NCBI GenBank assembly: GCA_963971305.1
Contig: OZ020317.1
Span: forward strand, 19,734,001-19,798,000
Direction: 5' to 3'
Source: Arcuatula senhousia
Lineage: Eukaryota > Mollusca > Bivalvia > Mytilida > Mytilidae
DNA: 64,000 nt
Below the pieces are notes generated by a model, which searched no databases, was not told where the DNA came from, and saw nothing but the letters and a program-made list of their open reading frames with translations. The translations under genes and the position numbers were made by a program. This document shows, piece by piece, positions 1 to 9,443 of the stretch (position 1 is its first letter; every line of letters starts with the position of its first letter).

Positions 1-233
1 ACCCATCGTATGCCAAAGGTTCGTGCGAATGTCCTTGTCTTTAACATGTTATTAAATTTCGAAGGCACTACGAAGTTAACCCGAAGTCAGAAAATTTCCA
101 CAGAAGGTGCTACGATGGAAAAGATGACAACACGAATAACAAAATCTAGCTACGATCAGTCCCGATTTTGAAAATATCCATAATCGTGTTTTATCGAGAT
201 CGAAATCGGGATAGTGTGACGCCAGCATAAAGC
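1..233. mobile_element. Right end of a TIR DNA transposon (family T1)
   Basis: The stretch ends with an inverted copy of the T1 terminal repeat (TGCTGGCGTCACACTRTCCC when read inward). The same terminus is found at both ends of the element at 51659-53783. The subterminal DNA has the same style, with many short CGTA/TACG and CGAAGG words. The element continues left beyond the window. No coding capacity is seen here. The family is inferred only from the shared termini. Confidence 0.75.
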
Positions 234-474
234 ACATCATGATCTACAAAATATGTCATAAGATCAATAATTCAGTACCGTTTATTTAAGGAATGTCAAA
301 GGAAGTATATAATAAAAAGGTTCCAATGCCTAAAACATTACTCAATAAGAACTGCATTAAGTTAAACCATATTGTCCGATGACCCCTGATTAAACTTTTG
401 ATAATTTCAATATCCAATAGTATTTGCCTAATAGCCTATAGTTAAAGCACATAAGCCAGGTGAGCGATTCAGGT

Positions 475-836
475 TCCTGGGAGCCTCTTGTTTATGTTTT
501 GGCCTGTTGCTTTCTTAAACCTTCAGCTCTTCTAGCTGTACAGAAGTTTTCATTTTGTGGGATTTGTCCGATGACCCCTTGTAGGAGTTATGGTCCTTAA
601 AAGTAAAAACTTTTCTTTTTATGTTTTAGCCTTAAAGACTGGCAAGTCTTGCAGATAGAGAAAAGGTGTTACTTGCTTAAACCTTCAGCTAATAAGCCCA
701 ATTATCCTCTACAAAAACCTTCAATTGATCAAAGTTGTAAGATGACTCCTTTTAGGAGTCAGAGCTCATAGAAAAGACCCTTTTAGCTTAAGGACCAGGT
801 GAGCGGTTTAGGCTCCTGGGAGCCTCTTGTTTGTAA
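475..836 (-). repeat. Pearl-like dispersed repeat fragment
   Basis: Two copies of a palindromic block (AGGCTCCTGGGAGCCT, preceded by CAGGTGAGCG) lie at about 465-500 and 795-835. Between them is a diverged unit resembling the 160-bp cores at 25-26 kb, with 'gatgacyccttttaggagt' and 'gcttaaaccttcagct' words. Relative to the element at 24.9 kb it is inverted. Confidence 0.6.
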
Positions 837-951
837 TCTGGACCGGATACCATGAGTCAGATATTCAATCCAATTATAAAACCAAATAAGAGCCTTTTAA
901 ATGTTATTTTTATTAAAACATCTACAGTCTACTTCAACAAGTTCAAAGTCA

Positions 952-3900
952 TCATTTTCCTATTGTCCCTCTACCTATCCCTCTTGGTCCATTGTTTCCT
1001 GTTCCTGTTCCTCTTCCCCTGAAAATCAAGATATGCATGTACCTCTTCACGCATTAGTTGAATATGAGGTGCTGGTATAATGTTGCAAATTAAACATTGA
1101 GCAAAAGTGCAGCGTTACGAGGTAAAATATATTAAATCGGCAGTAAGGCTCTGGTTAAAATAATACAAAATAGAAACTCTGTCATCCATTTAAACGTTTT
1201 CATATGACCCCATATTTTCCGTTCTTATTTCAAAGATCAAAGTCGTCCATGCGTAATAAATAGGTCACAGTTAACTAAATTCTAATAGGTGTTGAACACT
1301 ACCTGAGACACATCTAATTGTGAAATACCATTGACCATACATGTGGTATCAGAAAAATGGACCTAGCCAAGAACTTAATCAAGTCGTTCATGCATAAAAT
1401 ATAGGTCACATTGACCTAATTTATAACGGGTTGTATAGTGCTACCCAAGAAATACCATTGAATCCAAACGTAGTATCCAAGATATGGACCTTAACTAAGA
1501 ATTTAACAGAAGTCCTTCAAGTGTATAATGAAGGTCACAGATGCTTAATTCTCTTCATATTCATATAGTGTTTGGCATTTTAATTTTTTGGTAGAGCGCG
1601 TCTGATGAGTCTTGAATAGACGAAACGCACGTCAGGTGTAGCGAAATTTATTTGTCTGGAACTTTGTTGTAATTTATATTTCTAGTGGGTGGCATAGCGC
1701 TACCATAGACACATCTAGTAGTGGAATACCTTTTAACGTAAAGATCTAGTTTGTAACGGACCTTAACCGAGAAATTAACCAAAGTATAACGTTCGGACAG
1801 ACAAGAGTAAACTTATATGCCGGATCCTTATACGTGGTCGGGCCATAATAAAAAGTTCACCATCAGAGTTTTTGTAGAGCTTGCTTTGAAAATGCATTAA
1901 GGATGTTCGCTACTATTATTGAAAATGAATAGGTTTCAAATTTGATGCCTTAAATGAAAAGATAATAGTTAGAGGTATAAAATAAGCAAAAAAAAAATTG
2001 ATAGGTTAGTGACCTCGTTTTCAAGATAATTGACGTTAAAGATTTGTCGGGAAAAGGTTTTCTCTGGCTTTTTCATAGGTTCAGCATTAGCACTTTTTAG
2101 CTGTCGAACCCCATGACAGAATAAATAGGATTCGATAAAACTTTGTCTATAACCTCTTTAGGACATATTAAAGACATTGATAACAAGAATATAGGGGGTT
2201 CGTGGGCAAAATTTTTATTTTGATGGTAAACTCAGTGGATTCCGAAAAAAATGATAGAAATACCAAAACAAGACCAGCGAGCATCCTTAAGTAAAATAGA
2301 ATCAATATACATCTCTTACCCTGGCGTCATCGGCATCATCATCATCATCATCATCATGCCGCCGGCAGCAACTGCTGCGGGTGCCGCCATCATCATATTG
2401 TTGTTGTTGTTGTTGTTATTGTTGTTATTTACAGCAGCTAGTATGGTTGGCAAAATAGAGAGTAAAAGTAGGAGACCAAATAAACCTCCTGAAATAGGAA
2501 AAAAAAACTCATATTTTGTCAAGGTACAAAATAAGCTTAAAATAAAGGTAATAACAAAACTACTGAACTTGAATGATCAATATCATAGTCCAGAGAAAAT
2601 GACAAAAACGAATCAGTCATACCGGAGAATTGGTGGTTCGCAATGGTCCTGGCATTTCAAACGAAATGGTGGGTTTAACCAGGTTTTATGGCGCCAAACC
2701 TCCCTCTTCTATGCGATCTTAGGATCCGGTAATGACCATAGAACACAAGATAGTAAAAAATCATAGGTTTCTGGCGTGAGCTCATTTTTGATATAGTAAA
2801 CGTACAATATTTGGCGAGTAAAGGCTTTACTTGTCTATTTCATTGGTTAAGCATCATACTTGTTAAGGGTAAAAACCTATGAAAAATATCAAGAAATTTT
2901 TCAATTTTTGTAAATAAGCTCAAAGAGACCCAAAATCACTCTTTTATAAAATGAAAATAGGTACTACATGTAGTAGTATCTGGGCAAAAACGTTATTCTT
3001 ATATCAATGGTAAAATCCGATTCCAGATATCGGAGAGAAATATCAAAAATTGACAGGCGATCACCCTTTAATAGTGAGAAAAGTCAAGTACAACTATTTT
3101 AAAGTAAAGAACTAATTTTTGATGGTTGAAGCCTTTTCAATGGTGTTAAATAGTAAGTAAAAACAGAGTCAAACAAACCAAATGCAAAGAATTTATTTTA
3201 TTTGGTTTTCGCCTTTTCAATTGTGTTAAGTAGTGCGCAACAATAGAGTCAAATAAACGACATGCAAAGATCTATTTTCGTTGGTTCCAGCCCCTTTCCA
3301 ATGATGTCAAATAGTGCTTGTTGTAATGGTAGAGATATATCCTTACTTACCACAAGCAAAATAAAAACGTAATTATGTAGTCAACAGCCATTACATTAGT
3401 GTTTTAAAAAAAATTGTGAAAGAACCACTTGCAAATCGAAGAACTCATTTTAGTTTTCCGCCTTCTCAGTGGTGATAAAGACAAAGTAAGGTTCATTTTT
3501 AAAATGGCGTACATTCAGTTTGACTTTAGATATGTACACAACAAAAACTGCTGCGAAAACTTAAAATGGCCTAGCTGAACCTAATTTATTAAAAATATCT
3601 ATTTGTTTTTTTTTATTTCTTTATGATAGTTTTTTATATTATTTTTCAATTTTGGGAACATGCTAATATCACTTACATTCTTTTTGTTTCCTCAGATCTT
3701 ATGCATCATTGAATTATAGTTTCACTATAAGGGTCATTTTGTTTAATTTCACATGTACATGTACATTAGGGATAGTTTTCCACATTGATAAACAATCTGA
3801 ACAGAAGAAAGAAATCTTTAAATAGCAGAAAGTTACCATGAATAAATAGAAAAAAAAAAGAATTCATTATATCTAGGTCGTACTTATGCTAACAATGTTC

Positions 3901-5578
3901 TGTCAACTTTTGGTTTTAAGAATGAAGCTACCTAGGTTTCAATTTTAAAAATATAAGTGTTGCGGAAGAACTTTCGCATTCTTGGAAATCGGCTTATAAT
4001 TATCTTTCACTCATGTAGAATTTTTCGGCCTTTAGTAAACTTGGTATCGCCCACAATATCTTTTGGATGGGTAGTTGCTAAGTGGCGATGAATGATTAAA
4101 ATAAAACCTTTACAAGCCGACTGCAAGTGACCAGACAACAAAAAGTGAAGGGAATTTTTTTGCTGTTCCACATGTCAAAAACCGTTACGGTAAGGAGAAA
4201 GTATTAAGTACTCTTTCTTAATCAATAATAATTTTTGTACAAGGATATTTGACGCTAATTTCAATAACTTATCACCCGTGTAGGCTCCGGGTGGCAAAAA
4301 GACCCCTAAAGCAGCGCTAAGTTTGTCGGAAAAAGTCCACCAAAGAGCACTCAGAAACCTGACAGCGGGTCAGGCTGCTTTACCGAAAAAGCGACAAAAT
4401 GTGTGACGTAAGTGGTTGTATTGCGGTCCTGTCATAATGAATGACAAGGTCGTCAGGCATTTATGCAGAAAACCTGACCACAAACCATAGTGGTGCACCG
4501 TGTCTCTCGTGAAAGAAATCTCTTGTAGGTCTCCTTAGGAGAGGTACCCGTAGGATCTCCATGCAGGAGGCTAAGTTACCCCATCCTTCCCAACTCTCTT
4601 TTTTCTAGTTGTAGTCAAAACTCGCATCTCCGATTAGACTTGTCTCTCCCTTTCAAAATCTACTCTGTTGAATCCATTAATGTATAAGATGCAGATGGAA
4701 TTACCAAACCAACGAGTATTGTCCAAAACACAAACCAATGCCAACCTAACACAGATTCAGCAAACCATCAAAATAAGTGCAATTATTTTTTTTCAAGTCC
4801 AGATGTTGGTTTGACATAGAGTTTTGTAATGTCATCGTTTCCGGATTTGACCAACACTTAATCGATCTTTGGCAACGTGACAGGTGTGCTATAACAGGCA
4901 GGATATGCTTACTCTTCCGGAGCACCTGAGTTCACTCTCGTTTCGACTTGATTTGGCGTTGCTGAATGCGGTTTTGTTGTTATGTGGTTTGTTTGTTGTG
5001 ATGATTTTTTGTCTGCCGGTTTTGTCTTTGTCTTTACGGTTTTATGATACTGATTACCCCTTTGGTTCACCTTTGCTTCTTCCAAATTGATGTCCTTGAA
5101 AAAACTTTGTTTAGATTCTTAACTATATAGAAGTGTAAATTAATTTTTAAACTTGGGATTATTTTATGCCTTATGTGTCAATTAAGGTTAATTTAACCCA
5201 TCCATGTGTGACCCCAAGATCAAACTCACAATCATCTAACAGCCACATTCATAACATCACTCAGTCTTTACCGGGAAAATCTTTTTTCCTCCGAAAAGGT
5301 TGTTGGTGTTCCGATTGCAAATAACCAAAGTAACTCTTCAAGAAAATTTCCAAATACTTACCGATTCCGCCTCCAAATCCCAAGCCACCACCTCCTCCCC
5401 CTCCCCCTACATTGTTGCCGTATCGTATTATTGAGACTGGTCCGCTAAAATCGTTTTGCCCGGTGTTATATTCATAAGGGACGTACTGCGGTATTGGGAC
5501 GATTCTTGCTCCAGGAGGGACGATCGATTCATTGCACTGGAACACGCATATTAATAGACAAATCGACAGAAGCGACAT
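952..5578 (-). CDS. Gene C: secreted Gly/Asn/Met-rich low-complexity protein, 3 coding exons
   Basis: Coding exons are 5578-5362, 2488-2320 and 1018-952. Donors are G|GTAAGTATT (5361) and AGG|GTAAGAG (2319). Acceptors are tatttcag|G (2488) and gattttcag|G (1018). The joined frame is open and gives 150 residues ending at TGA 954-952. The order is a signal peptide (about 1-18, with CLLICVFQC), a Pro/Tyr segment, a Gly8 run (residues 58-65), a hydrophobic segment (LLLLLSILPTILAAV), Asn11, Ala/Pro, Met8, and a Gly/Arg/Thr tail. Just upstream of the ATG is an acceptor (ctttcag at 5583), so a 5' non-coding exon lies further upstream. A poly(A) signal AATAAA lies at 914-909 on the minus strand. The family is not recognised. 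It could be a shell-matrix or other extracellular structural protein; that is inference from composition. The exon structure matches genes A and B. Confidence 0.72.
1230..1790. repeat. Diverged tandem repeat, unit about 140 bp, interrupted by a hammerhead repeat
   Basis: Three to four degenerate units share 'aataggtcac', 'gaaataccattga' and 'atggaccttaac'. They start near 1237, 1380 and 1515. The hammerhead repeat at 1555-1690 sits inside the last unit, which resumes at 'agtgggtggcatagcgctacc'. The block is inside intron 2 of gene C. Confidence 0.6.
1591..1641 (+). ncRNA. Hammerhead ribozyme, type I minimal, copy 1
   Basis: The core CTGATGA is at 1602-1608. Stem II is GTCT/AGAC with loop TGAAT. 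GAAA follows, then a very short stem III (ACG/CGT) and the cleavage trinucleotide GTC, with the expected cut after 1633. Stem I has one mismatch and some wobble pairs, so it is slightly eroded. The surrounding repeat spans about 1555-1690. It is antisense to gene C, in intron 2. Short stem III hammerheads of this kind are known from Penelope-like elements and bivalve retrozymes. Confidence 0.75.
2540..2765 (-). mobile_element. 3'-terminal fragment of a Penelope-like element
   Basis: The stretch from 'ataaaggtaataac' to about 2762 closely matches 53949-54180, the DNA just beyond the reverse-transcriptase fragment at 54 kb. Orientation is the same as that copy. It lies in intron 1 of gene C, sense to the gene. 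No domain is recognisable in it. Confidence 0.6.
3090..3490. repeat. Diverged tandem repeat, unit about 81 bp
   Basis: 'ccttttcaatggtgttaaat' and variants recur near 3129, 3210, 3290 and 3460, each followed by 'agtcaaayaaac' and 'atgcaaaga'. It is within intron 1 of gene C. Confidence 0.6.
4266..4600 (+). repeat. Dispersed repeat R1, copy 1
   Basis: It shares 'cagcgctaag', 'gagcactcagaaa', 'gtcaggcygctttac', 'aaagcgac' and 'aaacctgac' with 30575-30835 (+) and 58740-58985 (-). The length and dispersion would suit a SINE, but no A/B box was confirmed. Confidence 0.55.
4800..5095 (+). repeat. Solo pseudo-LTR of the Naiad-1 family, diverged
   Basis: It begins 'gatgttggtttgacatag' and contains 'tcttccggagcacctgagtt', like the terminal repeats at 5667-5949 and 9146-9443. 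It retains the uninterrupted 'caacacttaatcgatctttgg' site that has been filled by a MITE in the copy at 48 kb. It lies in intron 1 of gene C. Confidence 0.75.
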
Positions 5579-5666
5579 TTCTCTGAAAGATATAAAGAAA
5601 AAAATTGATTAAAGTACATAAGAATATTGTCCTTGAAAGGTTTTTCAATTTTCTGTTGGTTGTTTA

Positions 5667-5949
5667 ATGTTGGTTTGTCATAGGGTGTTGTTTTGTCTTC
5701 CTTTACCGGATTTGACCGATGAATGGACTATTGGCAACGCGATGGGTGTGCTATAGCAGGCAGGAACTGCTTACTCTTCCGGAGCACCTGAGTTCAGTTC
5801 GCGTTGTTGATTGATATTCAGTTGTTTTGTGTTTCTATGTTTTACATGTTGTCTGTTTTTGTCCAGTTCTTGTTGGTGTTTACTGGTTTTGTCTCTGCCC
5901 TTTCGGACTTTTGACATTCGGATACCCCATTGGTACCTCTGCTTCTTTC
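5667..5949 (+). repeat. Left pseudo-LTR of Naiad-1
   Basis: It is about 283 bp and nearly identical to the right copy. It lacks 19 bp around 'ctcttgtttcgactggag', a deletion between two 'gagttc' words. An open frame from 5827 runs out of this repeat into the endonuclease without a stop. Confidence 0.85.
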
Positions 5950-6615
5950 ATTCCACTGGGTCGATATCTCTGCTGGTGGACAAATTGTCCCCGAGGATTT
6001 CACCAGCCCAGTAGCTTCAATGCAATGTTAACGAGACACCAAAAAAGGATACTGGATCAGGCGTCGCCGAGTATAAAAAGGCCTGAACTTAACCACACTA
6101 CGTACACGGCGTCGTTTCGTAATACAGATGTCCAAAATACATCAATTTTGTCAAAGACATCATATACCCAGGCTGCGAATCCAGAATTCCAATATAAAAA
6201 CTTTGATTCTATTCGACCGTGCTCTGTACTTTTGAAAGACGTTTTGGATTTTGAAAATGTGCAATCTCATTGCTCTGTCAGTAAATGCGGAATAAAGAAT
6301 TGTAAAACTTGTAAGATCTTGATTACTGACACAGAAATTAAGAGCAACTTAACGAATCGGTCATATAACATCTACAGTTGGGATGATTTAAATTGTACAT
6401 CAGCAAATCTTATTTACGGACTAGAATGTAGCCTTTGTGGACTGATCTATGTTGGTGAAACGAACGGAAGACTTAATGCTCGTATGTGTGGCCACAGATC
6501 CGGAATGAACAACGACATTTTTCATTTCGTTTACCAGCATTTTACCCAACCTGATCATTCCATTTTGTCTTTAAAAGTCCGAATTTTGGAAAAAAAATTA
6601 CCATCCTACAAATAA
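5827..6615 (+). pseudogene. Naiad-1 GIY-YIG endonuclease domain (frameshifted)
   Basis: The first about 40 residues come from the pseudo-LTR. A more natural start is the ATG at 6025 (residue 67). Cys residues at 149, 154, 159 and 162 come first. The GIY-YIG core follows at residues 195-212 (LIYGLEC and LIYVGET), then QHF and DHS at 238-246, fitting the CCHH pattern of these endonucleases. The frame breaks in an 8-A run near 6590-6597. In the shifted frame it continues to about 6870 as NNPTLSTPF, EEFWIRRLGT and PYGCNDN, the usual C-terminal part of the domain. The role is nicking target DNA to prime reverse transcription. Confidence 0.85.
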
Positions 6616-6797
6616 TCCCACTTTAAGTACACCTTTTCGTAAAGAGAGAGAAGAATTCTGGATTCGACGACTGGGAACCGCACTACCTTATGGCTGCAAC
6701 GACAACATTGGAAGTGTAGGAAATTTATCTAGCCCTAGATGCAGTGATGTTAATGTGATGAATCTCTTTGAAATAACGGAGAGACGGAAACGCAGTC

Positions 6798-7640
6798 ATG
6801 GACATCGAAAATACAACGCACCAAAGCTTTGCGATGTATCAATTAGTGGATTGCTTCCGTTTGTCCGTTCATCAAATTCGAACTAAACTGTATTCTATTC
6901 CCCTTTCTAAACTCAATATTTTGTACAAGGAATGTCTAGAAAATCCGGTCACTGAACCTAAGTCTAACATCTATAGACTCACTGCTATCGTTCTTAATAT
7001 CGGTTACAACCGCTTATTCAAACCTGTTAGAGTTCCAGACAAAAACAGTAAAGACAATCGGTCCTTTCTTTCACTTCCATTTTTAAACAAGGGGTTAGAT
7101 GCTATTAATTTAGGAAATATTTTACACCACAAATCAGTTACGGAACATATTCCTCCTTACTTCAAAGATAAAAGCATTCCCATTATCTCTTTTTCCTACA
7201 CTTCAACCATTGCACCTAAGGTTTTCAACTATAAACAAGTGTTGCGGGATTTCCAAATCAATGACCTCAAAGCAAAACCTCCAGACTGTACCTGTGAAAA
7301 GTCCCCATTCAAATATGGTCTCTCTGGCCACGTTATCACTGGTGACCTCAACATCGTGGAAAATGACTTACTTCGCGATGTTTTGACTAAAGGACCTAAA
7401 TATCGTGAGCCAAGACGAATCAACTGGAGCTATAATTTCAAAACAATTATGGATTCAGTTGAGGACTATGCCAGAAAATGGGCAAAAAAAGAACAGGAGA
7501 AAGAATGTGACGTTTTGCCAGAATGGGTAAAAGCTGTGAGGTCATTGATTTTGAAAAGAATCAATTCTTTGAAAGGCTCAATGAGCACTAAGGCAACATC
7601 CATTTTCCACTCTTGTTTCGACTGGAGTTCGCGTTGTTGA
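6798..7640 (+). pseudogene. Naiad-1 CxC linker domain
   Basis: This open segment joins endonuclease and RT. The signature CTC at residues 164-166 (7287-7295) is followed by EKSPFKYG, GHVITGDLNIV, LTKGPKYR and INW. The same pattern is in Naiad-2 (CDC, then DFRYAP, DHVVTGDLSIV, LKKGPKFR, INW). This is the short CxC domain described for permuted Penelope-like elements. The true reading enters by frameshift near 6860, so the first codons are not the real start. The frame runs into an inserted pseudo-LTR piece at 7618. Confidence 0.82.
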
Positions 7641-7780
7641 TTGATATTCAGTTATTTTGTGTTTCCATGTTTTACATGTTGTCTGTTTTTGTCCCGTTCT
7701 TGTTGGTGTTTACTGGTTTTGTCTCTGCCCTTTCGGACTTTTGATATTCGGATACCCCATTGGTACCTCTGCTTCTTTCA
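7618..7780 (+). repeat. 5'-truncated pseudo-LTR piece inserted inside the Naiad-1 ORF
   Basis: The insert runs from 'cactcttgtttcgactggag' to 'gcttctttca' and matches the 3' part of the element's own terminal repeat. The protein is continuous when it is ignored: KATSIF before it, SNADVAKTL after it. It ends in ttctttcag, which resembles a splice acceptor. Confidence 0.8.
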
Positions 7781-7781
7781 G

Positions 7782-9147
7782 CAACGCTGATGTTGCCAAA
7801 ACATTGTCCACCTTACATGACAAATATGTTGTTGAGCCTGCAGACAAAGCACAAAATAACATCACTTTTGTGTGCAAGAAACACTATATTGACTGTTTGA
7901 CAGCTGAATTGGGGGTTGGTTGTACAAGCAACAGCACCACATACAAGGCTACAACACTGTCTAAGGAGGAAATCATTGACAATCACAAATCTGTCATTTC
8001 CTCCTTCGGCCTTTCTGTTGGTGGCAATAATGATGACATTCCATCCCTGTATTGGATTCCCAAATTACATAAAAAATCCATACAAACAGCGCTTCATTGC
8101 AGGGTCATCCAAATGTACAACTAAACCTCTTTCAGTTTTGTTGACTTCAATACTTACGGCAGTAAAATCCGGCCTCCAGAAATATTACGATTGTTGTTAT
8201 TCTAGAAATGGTGTCAATCAAATGTGGATCCTGAAGAATTCGAAAGAACTGATGGAGATTCTTAACTCTAAATCAGTTTCATCTTGTAACAGCATCGAAA
8301 CATTCGATTTCTCCACACTTTACACTTCTATTCCACATCAATAACTGAAATCGCGATTGGCACAGCTGATTAGACGCAGCTTTTTCAAAAAGAATGGAAA
8401 ACGCAGGTACAAATATCTTGTAGTCGATTATACCAAGACTTACTTTGTCATCAATGAGTCTAAGAAAAAGAACAAATTTACAGAAGACCAAATAATCGAC
8501 ATGCTCAACTTTCTTATTGACAACATATTTGTTCAGTTTGGTGGACGTGTTTTTCAGCAAACAATAGGGATTCCAATGGGCACTAATTGTGCACCTTTGC
8601 TTGCTGATTTGTTTCTTCATTCATATGAAGCAGACTTTTTGCAATCTCTTCTAGACAAAAAAGACCGTAGACTAGCTCTCTCTTTCAACCTCACGTTCCG
8701 TTATATTGATGATGTCCTTTCACTTAACAATTCTCGATTTGGTGACTTTCTCCATCTCATATATCCACAGGAGCTTGAGATAAAGAACACAACGGATTCT
8801 AGGAAGTCTGCTTCATATTTAGATATAAATCTCGAAATTGACTCTCAAGGAAGACTTTCAACAAGGCTCTATGACAAACTTGATGACTTCAACTTTCCAA
8901 TCGTCAACTTCCCCTTCTTGTGTAGCAACATTCCGTCCGCTCCAGCTTATGGAGTTTACGTATCTCAATTGATTCGTTACTCCAGAGCGTGCGGGACTTA
9001 CATCGATTTCCTTAGCAGAGCGACACGTCTGACGCAAAAATTGCTCACACAGAGTTATGTTGCTCCTCGGTTGCTGTCTTCACTCAAGAAATTTTACGGA
9101 AGCCATCATGCACTTATAGACAAATATGGGATTTCGATCTCTCAGAT
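7782..9147 (+). pseudogene. Naiad-1 reverse transcriptase
   Basis: The RT starts with KYVVEPADKAQNN and FVCKKHYIDCL, then YWIPKLHK (frameshift in an A-run near 8066), then FDFSTLYTSIPH (motif A), a TAA at 8342-8344, IGIPMGTNCAPLLADLF (8564-8616, motif B) and FRYIDDVLSLNN (catalytic YIDD at 8702-8713). A thumb-like region follows (SAPAYGVYVSQLIRY). The reading runs directly into the right pseudo-LTR after SISQML. RTs of this clade are the closest relatives of telomerase RT. The enzyme is dead as read because of the frameshift and stop. Confidence 0.88.
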
Positions 9148-9443
9148 GTTGGTTTGTCATAGGGTGTTGTTTTGTCTTCCTTTACCGGATTTGACACGCT
9201 GAATGGACTATTGGCAACGCGACGGGTGTGCTATAAAAGGCAGGAACTGCTTACTCTTCCGGAGCACCTGAGTTCACTCTTGTTTCGACTGGAGTTCGCG
9301 TTGTTGATTAATACTCAGTTCTTTTGTGTTTCTATGTTTTACATGTTGTTTGTTTTTGTCCCGTTCTTGTTGGTGTTTACTGGTTTTGTCTCTGCCCTTT
9401 CGGACTTTTGACATTCGGATACCCCATTGGTACCTCTGCTTCT
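9146..9443 (+). repeat. Right pseudo-LTR of Naiad-1
   Basis: It is about 298 bp and matches the left copy over its whole length. Truncated relatives occur at 4800, 7618, 36592, 43770, 48000 (-), 57600 and 62100 (-). Confidence 0.85.

Larger units (their letters stand above)
5667..9443 (+). mobile_element. Naiad-1: Penelope-like retrotransposon with N-terminal GIY-YIG endonuclease, inactive
   Basis: The element is bounded by direct pseudo-LTRs (5667-5949 and 9146-9443) that begin with 'atgttggtttgtcatagg' and end in 'ggtacctctgcttct'. Domain order is endonuclease, CxC linker, reverse transcriptase. This permuted order is the published hallmark of Naiad/Chlamys elements; canonical Penelopes have the endonuclease last. 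At least five lesions are visible: a frameshift in the A-run near 6590-6597, another near 6860, a 163-bp insertion at 7618-7780, a frameshift in the A-run near 8066, and a TAA at 8342. It sits just upstream of the first coding exon of gene C, on the opposite strand, probably in that gene's 5' intron. Confidence 0.88.

Noticed and set aside
2251..2766. 171-codon plus-strand frame with Ile/Leu runs
   Set aside because: It is antisense to exon 2 of gene C. The Leu runs are CAA/AAC codons read backwards.
4266..4600. tRNA-derived SINE call for repeat R1
   Set aside because: Three copies are dispersed and of suitable length, but I could not identify a tRNA-like A/B box or a common tail, so only 'dispersed repeat' is stated.
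8342..8344. Possible recoding of the stop in Naiad-1 RT
   Set aside because: It is TAA, not TGA, and the element has several frameshifts, so it is a plain inactivating mutation.
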